64,000 bases of DNA from Palaemon carinicauda. Taxonomy: Eukaryota; Arthropoda; Malacostraca; Decapoda; Palaemonidae. Positions 32,877 through 45,390 of this stretch are shown here, piece after piece (the stretch's first letter is position 1; each line of letters begins with the position of its first letter). The translations under genes and the position numbers were made by a program. The stretch spans positions 89,560,975 through 89,624,974 of the forward strand of contig NC_090728.1 in NCBI RefSeq assembly GCF_036898095.1. The letters run 5' to 3'. The notes below the pieces were generated by a model. It searched no databases, was not told the origin of the DNA, and saw nothing but the letters and a program-made list of their open reading frames with translations.

Positions 32877-33085
32877 GAAGCCCAATCGCTGAACTTCCAA
32901 CGGTCTCGAAAAACGTACAGTCTCCCTCCTACCTGCGTTGTCTCATTGGGTGGAGGATGATTTGCCTCCTCTGCTTCCACGGGAAGACTTGCCCCGGTGG
33001 TAACCCCTTCCGCTACCTCGGGCGCGAAAGGCACCCCTGACACCTCTGTGACGCTGGTAGCCACGGGAGGAGGTCTGAGCCTCAT
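32877..33085 (-). pseudogene. YR-3 pol N-terminal fragment
   Basis: Starts MRLRPPPVATSVTEVSGVP at 33085 and ends TTQVGGRLYVFRDRWKF, matching the RT entry of YR-4 (PRVGGCLRLHWQAWK). The protein is cut off at the Tigger C2 border. The frame differs from gag, whose stop is at 33094-33096. Confidence 0.75.
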
Positions 33086-33093
33086 AAATGGGG

Positions 33094-34959
33094 TTAAAGG
33101 CGGGGGAGAAGGAAGTCGAGGCGATTTGAGACTGAGGGACCAGGACGTATGGCTCTTGCTGCTGGCCCCATTGATGTAGAAGGCTGGGGGCCTTGGGGAG
33201 CCGTTTGAACCCTGAATTGGGAAGAGTGGAAAGGCCTCAGTCTCTTCCTACCTCGGATTGGGGTACCAGTAGGCTCATATCTCCTCTTTGGGACGAGGCC
33301 CCACCTAACTTTGAGGCTTTGGTTGGCCCTAGCTGCCTCGCTAAGGACCGAGTTAACCGAATCCTCCGGGAAAAGATCCGGGCCCCAGACCGGAGCTTTG
33401 ATGAGCTTATTAGGCTCGTGCCTAATGGTGGCTTCAGAGAGGACGTGTCGTCGACAACGGGTCCTGGCGCTTGCAAAATCACAGGCGTCAGCCATGAAGT
33501 TTTGCAGTAACGACTTAGTGAGGGCCTTAAGGAGGTCCTCCTCGTTGTAAGTGGCAACGGCCAACTCGGAAAGGGTGACCGAATTGAGAGATCTGCCGAA
33601 TCTGCACCTAGAATCTAATTTAAGAAGAGACTCTGGGAGTTTGGGAAGCCGTTCGCTGAACTGCGTCGAGGCACAGTCCGGGCTCAACTTACCTACTGAA
33701 AAGGTAGCTGGAGCATTCCGCCAACATTCATTGTCCCCCGGAAAGAGGAGGGGGGTTAAGTCGGTCTCCCTGAGTTGTGGTAAAGGCTTCTCATCTTTGA
33801 TAGCCTGGAAGACCGACTCCAGAATCTTGGTCGCACATGGTGTAGGGGTTTGGTCGTCGGCCACAAACATAGTGTACGAACTCTTGTGGGCCGTAAGCAT
33901 GGTGTTCAAACATTGCCACTCATGGAACAGGCAAACCAAGACAGACTGTGCCTGTACCTTAGGAAAAATGACAGTTTCCTTTGGAACCTTATCTAAACGG
34001 ATCAGAGCTTCTTCTGTGAGGCGAGCGTAGCCGGGGAAGGGGAATTCAAGACCCGGCGGGTAGAATTCGTAGTCCGTAAGAGGCCGTGTACCGAAACCCT
34101 CGATTGACAGCATACCCTCCGAAAAGGGGGCATGCAATGCTAACCTCCAAGGGTTATTCTTATTGAAAGGAGGAAGCTTGGAGGCGTCGCGAATGGGGTA
34201 TTGCTGTTGAGGAGGTGGTAGCCCCGAACTCATGAGGCCTTGGACTAGGCTCTCCACTGATGCTATCCTCTCGTGTGATTGCTTCGTATGAGACGATAGC
34301 ATCGACTCAAAACGAGCAAACAGTTTGTCAGAAAATTCCTCCATGTTAAATGATCCCGCCTGGGGGGGAACAGGTGCCGAAACAGAGACTACTTCTTGAG
34401 AGGTTGAGGGCACAGCAATTGGGTCTTGAGAAACTCTGGTGGAGGAGGATTTAGCCTCCGAGGGTGACGATCTCGAAGGGTTGTGGTCTTGGGAAGATTT
34501 GTGAGTTCTATATAAAGGCTTGTGAGGAGCCTTCACTTTGGGTGGAACTGGTCGGGAGCTGAGATCAGTCCCGGTTGCCTTAGGAAAACCGCGAAAAGAA
34601 GAATGGTCGGAAGTAGAAGAGAAAGCCGGGCTAGGGAGAGGAATCCCAGCCCGGGAACCACCTGACTCACCTACGTCCCTACCTGCGTCGGGATCATCCA
34701 GAGCCATGGATTCCACATCAAGGTCGAGGGTAGCGACGTCCTCAGTTAGGGTGGCGCCCGTCTCCCCTTGGTCCGGGGCCAGAAGAAGAGATGCAATGCT
34801 CTCGATGATCGGGTCCGCTAGCGCTTTGGGGACCGCAGCTGATGTTTTAGCATTGGGGTAGAGGAGGGAACACCATTCCTCAGAAAGGATATACGGCTGT
34901 CTGGCCTTCACGTTGCGGGCGAACCCGCCAACCCAGATCTTGAGGGTAGCTTGGGTGCT
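33094..34959 (-). CDS. YR-3 gag, main (third) exon
   Basis: Putative nucleocapsid protein of the DIRS-like element, open for 621 codons. It follows an acceptor (TTCTCTTTCAG before 34959) and continues in phase from exon 2 (STQATLKIWVGGFARNVKAR). It has a Ser/Pro-rich N-terminal third, a helical middle (FNMEEFSDKLFARFESMLSS) and a central conserved-looking domain (DASKLPPFNKNNPWRLALHA). The Arg/Pro-rich tail (PIRGRKRLRPFHSSQF) is probably RNA-binding. It ends FLLPRL just before the pol frame. There are no internal stops, unlike most genes here. No family-specific catalytic motif is expected in gag. Confidence 0.75.
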   Translation of the reverse strand, partial: STQATLKIWVGGFARNVKARQPYILSEEWCSLLYPNAKTSAAVPKALADPIIESIASLLLAPDQGETGATLTEDVATLDLDVESMALDDPDAGRDVGESGGSRAGIPLPSPAFSSTSDHSSFRGFPKATGTDLSSRPVPPKVKAPHKPLYRTHKSSQDHNPSRSSPSEAKSSSTRVSQDPIAVPSTSQEVVSVSAPVPPQAGSFNMEEFSDKLFARFESMLSSHTKQSHERIASVESLVQGLMSSGLPPPQQQYPIRDASKLPPFNKNNPWRLALHAPFSEGMLSIEGFGTRPLTDYEFYPPGLEFPFPGYARLTEEALIRLDKVPKETVIFPKVQAQSVLVCLFHEWQCLNTMLTAHKSSYTMFVADDQTPTPCATKILESVFQAIKDEKPLPQLRETDLTPLLFPGDNECWRNAPATFSVGKLSPDCASTQFSERLPKLPESLLKLDSRCRFGRSLNSVTLSELAVATYNEEDLLKALTKSLLQNFMADACDFASARTRCRRHVLSEATIRHEPNKLIKAPVWGPDLFPEDSVNSVLSEAARANQSLKVRWGLVPKRRYEPTGTPIRGRKRLRPFHSSQFRVQTAPQGPQPSTSMGPAARAIRPGPSVSNRLDFLLPRL

Positions 34960-35147
34960 CTGAAAGAGAACAGACTATTAGTGAGTGATAAAAGTGCCAA
35001 AGAAAAAACTAAGAAGCCCAAGGACTTTGTAGGCACATATAAGGCATGCAGGAAGTCCATAGGACCGTGGCCTTGCAGTAATAAACAGTAAAAGAGGACA
35101 TTAAAATGTAACTCCCCACAATTCTGTAATAAAGTAGCTGCACTCAC

Positions 35148-35316
35148 CGATTCAGATGTTAGAGTGGAAGCCAATTTGTAGCAGACAGGACAGTTGTCCG
35201 GATGCCAAACAGCTAGGTCATCCACTTGAAGAGAGCAGTGAGCGTGCGAATGACACATTATGGCTGCAGGGTTGGTGGAGAACAGCGACACATGCCGTCA
35301 TCGCACAGCGGAGAGT
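35148..35316 (-). pseudogene. YR-3 gag exon 2 with Cys/His-rich motif
   Basis: Acceptor CTTTTATCTTACAG before 35316; donor GTGAGT from 35147. It encodes CHSHAHCSLQVDD and HPDNCPVCYKLA, a cluster that could bind zinc, and ends LTSES in phase with exon 3. A one-base frame slip separates its first third (CDDGMCRCSPPTL) from the rest, so this copy is probably not translatable end to end. Confidence 0.6.
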
Positions 35317-35935
35317 CTGTAAGATAAAAGATACATGAGTATCTTAAAGGAAAGCAATTAGGGGCCGAAGGTCCCAGTGCTTAAATATTATAAAAGTTAC
35401 TATTATGTTAATAAAGTTGAATATATATAGCTATAATTATCCTGAATGAAAGCAAAAGAAGGGCCCGGGGCCCGAATGCTGTAACTCTATATATATATAT
35501 CCAACCCATGATAAAACTATTCATATAAATGCCTAAACATATGAATGAAGGCAAATAGGGGACCCTGGGGGGTCCGGGGGTTATAAGTCATATATCAAAT
35601 AAATGATAAAAATTATTCATATGTAAGTGCCTTAAAAATTGAATGAAGGCAAATTAGGGGACCCCGGTGTTTAAAAAATCAAATAACAGCTTTACTTGAT
35701 TATAAAATTATTAAATTAAATCAAACCGTAGTCGTGATCATATCATGGAAGGCAAGGTCGAGAACTAGGATCGTATATAATAGATAAACGTGACTAAAAT
35801 ATAAAGGGAATCCAAGTAATAATGAATAACGTTGGCTCCGGGGTTCAACTAAAAAACTCGACCGAATGGTAATGAATAAAAGCTACTCCCGGGGATCCCG
35901 TAATGGAAGTCTTTAAACATATATACAGTGAACCC

Positions 35936-36853
<918 letters not shown>

Positions 36854-37908
36854 ATATGAGGTCCGTGAGGTGCATGACAAAGGGGGGGGGGGTCTTAAAA
36901 GGGTCCGTAAAGTGCGGGACCAAGAGGGAGAAGCCCGTACACAACTTAATATTAAATAACATAACAAGGTACCACGGAACGAATCGAAAACTCCCCGCCG
37001 ATCGTCGGCCAAACGAGCGACGGAAAGAAAACGACTACGACCGGGTAGAGTAGTGGGGAAAATTAATGTACGTTAATGAATAATAATAGAATGCCTCACA
37101 GAACAACGGGAACCGCCCGTGCAAAGCGGATGCCCCCGGGAGGAGTACATAGGCGCTTATAAGATATTGGCAGGAGGAGGCTAGGAGTAGGTTGGCTCCG
37201 AGACGATATCAGGTATACCAACCTGCCAGACCCATAAGTGATATGATCACGTGGAAAGATTAAAACACTATAAAAAACATAACACATGGTAAATAAGAGA
37301 GGAAGGCATGCTGGCTGATAATAATAATAATAAAATTAGCTATAAATCAATTGTAAAACAAACAAGGACGCGAACAAGAGACAGGAAAGAACAAGCCTGA
37401 CGGCGCTAGGAGTAGGCAGGGCTACCAACAGAACACAGGGTCATTGAAGTGCTAACAAAATGAAAATTTAAATTGTAATAACTGACTCATGAAAGCCCCT
37501 CGAGCAAATGCAATCATACGAATGACGTTAAAATAGTAAGCGAGTCCGTGGCGTGCGAATGTAAATAAGCTAAGATAAGATATGTGGAAAAGAACGCCGA
37601 TGGCGATCAGGCATGCCAACCTCCAAAATACGCACATGAATATGAAATAACTGTTATCATAAAACAGGACAAAATAAAATTAATACGGTGTGTGAACCGT
37701 GGCGATCCATAAAGTTCACAACGAGAAACAATCAGTATGGAGGACTTATTGAAAATCGTTAGATCGAACGAGAGAGAGAGAGAGAGGAAAGGAGCCTGTC
37801 CCGAGAGAGACCCAGCAAGGTCGTGAATAAAAAACTGAATAATATAAACGAAACTGGACAAGGCCTCCTCCAATATCTCAAAACTCATAGCTCTGGTACT
37901 TAACTTAC

Positions 37909-37933
37909 ATGTAGTGACAGTGGAGTCGGACAT
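37909..37933 (-). other. YR-3 gag exon 1, start codon
   Basis: ATG at 37933 (MSDSTVTT), 25 nt long, then donor GTAAGT. It is the first ATG downstream of the 5' leader in a good context (AAGATGT). A short first coding exon is inferred from the splice signals. Confidence 0.5.
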
Positions 37934-38314
37934 CTTGAGGTAAATCCAGAGAAAAACCAACGAAATTCACACACAAGGCAAAATATGGTAAAAAAAACTG
38001 CGTGCTATTCAAGGAGTGACGTCACTGGCGTGGATTGTCTAGTAGTAGTACGAGGTAGAACGGCACCTCGCTGTTCGGGGATTTTGACAGGAGATATCTA
38101 AATGGTGCGAGGCCTCTGGTTGTGATTTATCGCGCCCCAGTATTATACCGACACCTACACAGGTGAGCGAGCTGGGTTCAACCTGGCATTCCCATGCAAT
38201 TTTTTCTCTGGTAATATATAGCAGTTATATACCTTAGAAATGGTGCTTTAGGAGCATTTCACAGGGCGACACGGGTCGGAGCCCAGAAATAGATTTTTCC
38301 TTTGTCAAAATCCC
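37934..38314 (-). repeat. YR-3 5' terminal repeat and leader
   Basis: Outer end GGGATTTTGACAAAGG (read leftward from 38314), related to the YR-1 right end (CGGATTTTGAAGCAAAGC). No coding sequence before the ATG at 37933. The inner boundary is unknown because the 3' repeat is missing. Confidence 0.6.
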
Positions 38315-38320
38315 TTTTTT

Positions 38321-38465
38321 GCCCCGAGATATGAGGAAATTTTTGAGTACATTTTTGGGTAAATTTTTGCCCCGAGATACAAGGAAATTTTTGAGCAAAT
38401 TCTTGTCCTGAAATACAAGGAAATTTTCGAGCAAATTTTTGCCTTGAGATACGAGACGAATTTGA
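38321..38465. repeat. Tandem units in the Tigger C2 subterminal region
   Basis: About four degenerate units of roughly 35 bp built on GCCCCGAGATACGAGGAAATTTTTGAG-like sequence (unit starts near 38321, 38370, 38405, 38441). Tigger C1 has one such unit at about 17800. The expansion enlarges a likely transposase-binding region. Confidence 0.75.
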
Positions 38466-38579
38466 GATACGAGGATACGAGATGGTTCCCTATGTGGCCG
38501 CTAGGTGGCCGAGTTTGCGAGAGGCCGCTCACGAGGACAGCATCGCTCGCTCTTTCCCGTCAGATCTCCATGCTAAAAG

Positions 38580-40012
38580 GCCAGTAGAATCTGCGATGAC
38601 TTAGAAGGAAAACAAGCAGCTGAGAGAGGGGAGACTTCAACCCCAGCGGAAACCTTCAAAGCCAGTCGTGGCTGGTTGGATGATTTAAAAAAACGGACTG
38701 GGATACACTCGGTTTCAAGGCATGGGGAAGTAGCAAGTTCCGACTCGGAAGCCGCGGCTGACTACGTCAAAACCTTTGCCTCAGTTATCGCAGAACAAGG
38801 ATACATCCCCCAACAAGTGTTCAACTGCGATGAAACTGGCCTTTCTGGAAGAAGATGCCCAGGAGGACATTCATCACGGCAGAGGAGAAGAGACTACCAG
38901 GCCATAAACCCATGAAGGACCGATTAACTCTAGCCTTGTGTGCCAATGCCAGCGGTGACTGTAATGTCAAGCCACTGCTGGTGTACCACTCAGAAAACCC
39001 ACGTGCTTGAAAGAGCCAAAGGATCTTGAAAGAATAACTACAAGTGATGTGGCGCGCTATTGCTAAGGCTTGGGTTACGCGGCATTTTTTCACAGAATGG
39101 GTTAATCTGTCCTTTGGTCTGGCAGTCAAAAAATATTTGGCCGAGAAAAGCATGCCAATGAAATGTCTCCTGGTCCTCGTCAATGCTCCTGGTCACCCTC
39201 CTGGTCTCGAAGAGGATATTCTTGATGAGTACAGGTTCATCAAGGTCCTTTATCTCCCGCCCAACACCATGCTACTCCTCCAGCCCATGGACCAACAAGT
39301 AATTTCCAACTTTATAAAACTGTACACGAAGCATTTGTTCAAGAAATGCTTCGATGTCAGAGACAACACCAATCTCACCCTTCGTGAATTTTGGAAGGAA
39401 CATTTCAATATCGTCCATTGCTTAAAAATTATTGACGATGCATTGCAGGGTGTCACACAATCTCTTAATTCAGCATGGAAGAAATTGTAGCCAGCTTCCA
39501 TCACTGAGAGGGACTTAGAAGGGTTCGATACGCCAGACCCTGATGAACCCGAACCTATTGTGGTGGATGAAGTCGTGTCTCTTGGAAAGTCCTTGGGGCT
39601 GGTGGTAGATGAGGCAGACGTGAACGACCTTGTTGAGGAGTATCAGGAAGAGCTCATGACACAGGATTTGATCGAGCTTCAGGGGATGTAACATTCGGAG
39701 GTGTTTCAGGAGCTCAGTAGCGAAGAGGAGGTGGAAGAGGAGGACCGCCTTTCTACGAAGGAAATCAGAGACATATTAGCGAAGTGACAGGAGTTTTCTG
39801 ATTTTATGGAAAAGAGGCACCCGGACAAGTTGGCGTGTGGTCGTTCGTTAGCCTTTTATGACAACACGTGTACGTCAGTTTCATAACATTTTGAAGGGGA
39901 GACAAAAGCAAACATCCCTAGATAGGTTCCTTTTAAATAGGGCGGCAAAAAGTGAAGGTGAAAGCGATTCAAAAAGTGAGGCAGAAAGAGCCAAGCCGGA
40001 AGAAGAAAAGTA
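38580..40012 (+). pseudogene. Tigger C2 transposase, broken
   Basis: Homologous to C1 but lacks about 400 bp corresponding to 17933-18336 of C1, so the helix-turn-helix is gone. The remaining pieces are VSRHGEVASSDSEAAADYV (38715), [11 protein letters not shown] (38815) followed by a frameshift, then CLLVLVNAPGHPPG (39165), LQPMDQQVISNF (39280) and the acidic C-terminus. The second catalytic Asp reads Val (LVLVNAP). Stops also at 39487 and later. Dead. Confidence 0.9.
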
Positions 40013-40714
40013 AAAAGATTAAAATTAAAAGAAAATTAGAATCAAGTTTAGTGTTATGTAAAATTAACATTTATTTTTAAGTGTGTGTACAGTAAGCTAA
40101 TTTCATTTAAGTTAGATTTAAAGTTTAAGTTATGTTACGTAGTGTTACAAAAGTATAGCGTACCGAACGTGTTGCCGTCAAGTCTCCCCTCCCCTTTCTC
40201 TCTCCGTCCTCCTCCGCACACACCGCCGTTAGCCACTACCGTCTTTCTCGAAGGTAAGAACTCCATAATAATGTCACATTTTATTGCAGATCATAACCAG
40301 TACATAGGTATTTGTTATTTTGTGAGCGTAGGTTGTGAATTAGAACAATTAAAAACATGTTTTTCCACTGTAATACAGTGGTACCTCTACATACGATCTT
40401 AATTCGTTCCAGAAACTGCTTTTTATGTTAAAACAATCGTATGTTGGAGCAAATATTCCCATAAGAATACTGTACACTGTAATTTGTATAATTCGTTCCA
40501 CACCCCAAAAACCTATAACTCCTTAATAAATTACTACATATAATTACACACAACAATAACATAACTGCATAATATGAAAGAATGATGTAAAAAAGATAAT
40601 TATAAACAAATAATAAATAAAAAATGTGTTTTATTGTCACTTTACCTTAGAGACAGGCCAACGCAGGTGTAGAATTTTCTACGCCAGGAGGAGACGGACG
40701 ATCGGCGAGAAGGT

Positions 40715-40804
40715 AGACATGGTGTTAACATGTTCTTTAAATGAATACTCTCTCTCTCTCTCAGAAAAAATTAATAGACACCTCTAACACTAACAGTGAA
40801 GAAG

Positions 40805-40879
<75 letters not shown>

Positions 40880-41504
40880 AACAAAACTGTGTTGTGTACA
40901 TATGATTTTTAACAGCATCAACGAGTTGAAAGACAATTAAATGTAACTAAAAAAGCAATATCAGCAAATCTGAATTCCTTTATTAACTAAAACAAATATT
41001 GATACAAACACACACGTGTGCGTATGCACAAACACACACACACGCAGGAGGAGACACGATTGGCGAGGAGGTAGAGATGGTGACTGCGATAACGTACCGT
41101 AACTTACACTACGGAAACTTTACTCTAACTTAGCTTATTTATTTTTTATATTTTTATATTTCATATTTTTTTAAATTTTTTCTTTTGATTTTTAATTTTC
41201 ATCACTTTCAGTGACGAGTTACGGTACGTTATCGCAGTCACCATCTCTACCTCCTCCCCGACCGTTTGTCTCTTACTGCGTAGCAATCCTGCACCTGTGT
41301 GTGTGTTTGTGCATACGCACACGAGTCTGTTTGTATCAATATTTGTTTTAGTTAATAAAGGAATTCAGATTCGCTGTTATTACTTTCTTAGTTACATTTA
41401 ATTGTTTTTCAACTCGTTGACGCTGTTAAAAATCATATGTACTCTAAACATTAATCTCTCTCTCTCTCTCTCTCTCTCTCTAACACTATAACAGCGAAGA
41501 AGAA

Positions 41505-41574
<70 letters not shown>

Positions 41575-41665
41575 ATTTAAAGAACATGTTAATGCTAATT
41601 TTAGAGAGAAACAGAAAAAAGAGAGAAGACTTTTTTTAGAAGAGCTTATTAATGCTATCTTGGTT
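40715..41665. repeat. Long internal inverted repeat (hairpin) in Tigger B2
   Basis: Arms about 40715-41120 and 41205-41665, loop about 85 bp. Blocks such as GAATTCCTTTATTAACTAAAAC and GATGGTGACTGCGATAACGTA are mirrored. GA/TC arrays lie at 40808-40876, 41455-41481 and 41510-41571. Confidence 0.87.
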
Positions 41666-41714
41666 TTCTTTGCTTCACTTTTTTCTTTCTTTCTGTTCAT
41701 CATGCTGGCTCTTC

Positions 41715-42032
41715 TCACAAATGATCGTTACCAACAATCTCTTTGTCCTTTATCCCTATCAACAAAAGGCGTTCTATCTCTTCCAGGGTATTGCTACGAT
41801 GTCTTGTTAAAATGGTGATCCCCTTTGATGGTTTATCTGCTTTAATGGCTGCCTTCTGCTTGATGATCGTCGAGATCATAGGCCTATTCCGGCCATATTG
41901 TTTAGCCATATCACTCACATGCACACTGCTCTCATGTTTTTCTATAATTTCTTGCTTCAATTCTAATGAAAGAATTGCCTTCTTCCTATTCTCACCACTA
42001 CCTCTACTGAAACTTAGCTTCTTAGGCACCAT
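41715..42032 (-). CDS. Helix-turn-helix-only protein of Tigger B2
   Basis: Open frame of 105 codons from ATG 42032 (MVPKKLSFSRGSGENRKK). It encodes a psq-type DNA-binding domain (SLELKQEIIEKHESSVHV, then DMAKQYGRNRPMISTIIK). It stops before any CENP-B/Tc5 or catalytic part, at the same place as Tigger C and D sequence IKEKQLVGDS. It cannot transpose; if expressed it could compete for terminal repeats. The corresponding frame in B1 is broken, so selection is not shown. Confidence 0.6.
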   Translation of the reverse strand: MVPKKLSFSRGSGENRKKAILSLELKQEIIEKHESSVHVSDMAKQYGRNRPMISTIIKQKAAIKADKPSKGITILTRHRSNTLEEIERLLLIGIKDKEIVGNDHL

Positions 42033-42506
42033 GATTATAGGTAAAATCAAAAAGGAAATGTGAGAAAAGGAAGAAAATAAGAACGGTTAATAACAGACCA
42101 AACAGAGGACAACCACACGATACACACAAGAACAGAGAACAGAGCACTCGACGCTCATTGGCGTCCCTCTTACGTGCTGCCATCTACCGGCGTAAACAAG
42201 ATCTACGGATGTTGGAGTATTACTTCGGGTGTCGAGACAAAAATTTGATGGAATTTTACTTCGCATGTTGGAACAATCGTATGTTAAGACAATCGTATGT
42301 AGAGGTTCCACTGTATAATGTTTTTAGGTGGTTTTTCAGAGGGTGTGAACGTATTAATTTTTTTAGTTATTTTATTTGGGAAAAATTTATCTGAGATATG
42401 ACATACGAGCTCAGGTCTCGGAACGCATTAAGCTCGTATCTCAAGGTATTACTGTACTGTAATTATAATTACCGGTATATCCAATTTAAAGTCAAGGGAA
42501 AGTTAC

Positions 42507-42966
42507 AGTGAACCCTCGCTACTTCGCGGTTCGACAATCGCGGATTCACCACTTCGCGGGGTTTTTCCATAACCCATATATATATACATATCGCGGATTT
42601 TCCGGAAAATTCGAAAATACCGCGAAATCTGAAGACCCCCAAATACGATATTTTGTTACCTGTAATTCCATTAATACTGTAATTAGTAATATCTGCTCTT
42701 ACTGATTGTTCATTGCATTACATATGATATATAATGCAGCACAGAAAGAAATAAAACACGAAAAGAGAATGTGATCATACGATAATTCAGTACGTAGTAA
42801 AATTAAATCGAACATGAAACGCAAATCAGATGCAGTCATACCATATTAGAATGGTGTGTACTGTAATGGATGTGCTTCTTTTCCATGAATCTTTTGTATG
42901 TATACGTACGTAGTACAGTACTGCATCCAATAATATTCTTTGTTGCAAAAATCACATTTCGAATAA

Positions 42967-43032
<66 letters not shown>

Positions 43033-43515
43033 TAAAATAGCGTACGTAAAGTGTTTATTATTATTATTGTTATTATTATTATTATTGTTGTTGTTGTTAA
43101 TAAAATTATTATTGTTATTATTATTATAATTATTATTATTATTATTACTGTACAGTATTATCATTATTTATTATTATTACGGTATTGTACTTAATCTACG
43201 TACGTTCAGTATGCGCGGGGCATCTTCTATGAGTAGGTAACCAACGCATCATAGTACTGTAAGACGGGTTGTGATTGGTTCAAGCGCTGATAGATGACGA
43301 ATCAGAACTCAAGTTTTGTTATCTAGCCTGTGATTGGTGTTTTGCCCGCATCTTCTACCCGCAGCATCAAAGTTCTCGCGGGGCGGGATCGTTCACTCTC
43401 TGTTACCGCGTATCGCTGAGTAGACGTTCTTAAGTTTGTGAAGTTTAATCTGTGCTGTGTGCGACCTTTTTAAGTTGAACTTTTTGTTACAGTACTGTAC
43501 GTAAATCCTACTGTA
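42507..43515 (+). other. Tigger A2 5' region with microsatellites
   Basis: Terminal repeat and leader, then (GA)n at 42973-43029 and (TTA/ATT)n at about 43055-43170. The A1 counterpart lacks both arrays. No gene; the promoter is presumed to lie here. Confidence 0.7.
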
Positions 43516-45390
43516 ATGGCTCCCAAGCGTTCTGCTTCTCTTAAGGCTGGTAGTGAGCCTAAACGCCACCGAAGGATGATGACGATAGCTGAGAAGGTTA
43601 CGCTTCTCGACATGTTAAAAGATGGTAGAAGTTACGCGGCCGCCGGCCGCCATTTTGGCATCAACAAATCCACCGTTCGCTATATCAAAAAGGACGAGGC
43701 GAACATTAGAAAGACGGCTGCAATCACCTTTAGCAGATCAGCGAAGCGAGTCGTTACAACGCGTAATAAAACGATCGTACGCATGGAAGGTGCTTTAGCT
43801 GTGTGGATTGCCGACTGCCGGAAGAAGAACATAGCGTTGGATACGAACACCATCCAAACAAAGGCTTTGAGTTTATATGAGAATTTTGCTGCAAAGGAAC
43901 CTAAAGGCGACAACGGCAACCATGCTGAAGATGATGATGATGCAGATGATCCTCAACCAGGGACATCCACTGATTCCCAGCCTCAGAAACGTTTTTCCGC
44001 AAGCAAAGGATGGTTCGCGAAGTTTCAGAAACGCTTCGCCCTGAATAGCGTTTCCATGCATGGGGAGTCTGCTTCCGCTGACACTGCCGCTGCTGAAACT
44101 TACGTGAACCAGACGTTCAAGAATATTATCGCCGAAGGTGGATACAAGCCGGAACAAGTCTTTAATATGGATGAGACTGGCTTGTTTTGGAAGAGAATGC
44201 CGTCGCGAACTTTCCTGTTCAAAGAGGAAGCCAAAGCCTCTGGCTTTAAGGCATTCAAGGATCGCGTTACCCTCGTGATGTGTGGCAATGCTGCTGGATT
44301 TTTGTTAAAGCCGGGGCTTATTTATAAGTCGAAAAATCCTCGCGCTTTGAAAAATAAAAATAAGAATCTCCTTCCCGTGTACTGGATGCATAATCAAAAA
44401 GCATGGATTACGAAGATGCTGACCTCCAACTGGTTCCACCAGTGTTTTATCCCGCAAGTCAGTAAATATCTCTTAGAGAAGGGCTTGCCATTCAAGATCC
44501 TTCTCCTTATGGATAACGCTGGTGGACACGCAACTGACCTGTCGCATGAGGGCATTCAGGTTGAGTTCCTGCCACCCAACACCACGTCATTAATTCAACC
44601 GAAGGACCAGGGGGTTATCAGGGCGTTCAAGGCCCTCTACACGAAGAATACCTTGGCGGACCTCGTTGCGTGTGTGGATGCTGCCCAAGATGACGAGGAT
44701 GAAGATTTTAACTTGAAGGCGTACTGGCGGCAGTACACCATAGCCACGTGCCTGCAGAATATTCAGAAGGCACTTCAAGAGATGAAACCTGCAACCGTGA
44801 ATGCGAGCTGGAAGAAGTTGTGGCCCGATATTGTTTACGACGACAAGGGATTTACTCCGTCGGAAATCCAACACTCTGCAATACGGAAATCTGTGCAGTT
44901 GGCTGCCATAATTGGAGGTGACGGGTTTGGCGACATGACGACTGAAGACGTCGACGAGTTGTTGGACTGCCATTCCCAGCCCCTAACTGACGCAGACCTC
45001 GAAGACCTGACGAAATCGGCAAGTGAGGAAGAGAGTGATACCCAGGAAGAGACCCAAGAAAATGTCGAAGAAACGGGCTTAACATTAGAACGGCTTGCCA
45101 AGGCCTGCAACCACGCGAAGGAGTTGAAAGAAATGTTGCAAGAGTGGGACGAGGATATGGTTCGCTCGATGCAATTCTGCAACAAGGTTGATGACATAAT
45201 GACTCCCTACAAAATGCTCTTGGATCGAAAAAAGAAGCAGCAGCAACAACTTCCGATCACAATGTTCTTCCAGCCTCGCAAAAAAGAGCCAGTTCCTCCT
45301 GCTAGTACGCCTTCGGAAGAAATTGAAGTTTCCCAGGAAGAAGTTGAAGAGGTGTCCCAGGAAAAGACACTTCCGTCTGAAGAGACGTAA
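43516..45390 (+). CDS. Tigger A2 transposase, intact
   Basis: 624-aa DDD transposase of the pogo/Tigger group, acting in the nucleus to cut at its terminal repeats and insert at TA. The N-terminal basic stretch (EPKRHRRMM) could serve in nuclear import. The psq helix-turn-helix is at about 20-68 (MTIAEKVTLLDMLKDGRS), and the CENP-B/Tc5 domain at about 85-185, interrupted by an acidic linker (AEDDDDADD). Catalytic residues are D219 (NMDETGLFWKR), D333 (LMDNAGGHATD) and D364 (IQPKDQGVIRAF), a DD30D spacing. The Lys in QPKDQ is unusual, since the other copies read QPMDQ. The C-terminus is Glu/Gln-rich. The ATG has Ala-Pro-Lys after it, as in other Tigger proteins here. No stops or shifts. Confidence 0.95.
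   Translation: MAPKRSASLKAGSEPKRHRRMMTIAEKVTLLDMLKDGRSYAAAGRHFGINKSTVRYIKKDEANIRKTAAITFSRSAKRVVTTRNKTIVRMEGALAVWIADCRKKNIALDTNTIQTKALSLYENFAAKEPKGDNGNHAEDDDDADDPQPGTSTDSQPQKRFSASKGWFAKFQKRFALNSVSMHGESASADTAAAETYVNQTFKNIIAEGGYKPEQVFNMDETGLFWKRMPSRTFLFKEEAKASGFKAFKDRVTLVMCGNAAGFLLKPGLIYKSKNPRALKNKNKNLLPVYWMHNQKAWITKMLTSNWFHQCFIPQVSKYLLEKGLPFKILLLMDNAGGHATDLSHEGIQVEFLPPNTTSLIQPKDQGVIRAFKALYTKNTLADLVACVDAAQDDEDEDFNLKAYWRQYTIATCLQNIQKALQEMKPATVNASWKKLWPDIVYDDKGFTPSEIQHSAIRKSVQLAAIIGGDGFGDMTTEDVDELLDCHSQPLTDADLEDLTKSASEEESDTQEETQENVEETGLTLERLAKACNHAKELKEMLQEWDEDMVRSMQFCNKVDDIMTPYKMLLDRKKKQQQQLPITMFFQPRKKEPVPPASTPSEEIEVSQEEVEEVSQEKTLPSEET

Larger units (their letters stand above)
40376..42313 (-). 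mobile_element. Tigger family B, copy B2 (non-autonomous, 1.9 kb)
   Basis: Flanked by TA (40374-40375 and 42314-42315). The ends are CAGTGGTACCTCTACATACG and CGTATGTAGAGGTTCCACTG. It lies in Tigger C2, in the opposite orientation to B1. It contains an open helix-turn-helix-only frame and the same internal hairpin as B1. Confidence 0.95.

Noticed and set aside
32766..32960. Short plus-strand frame across the Tigger C2 / YR-3 border
   Set aside because: It crosses an element junction, so it cannot be an ancestral gene.
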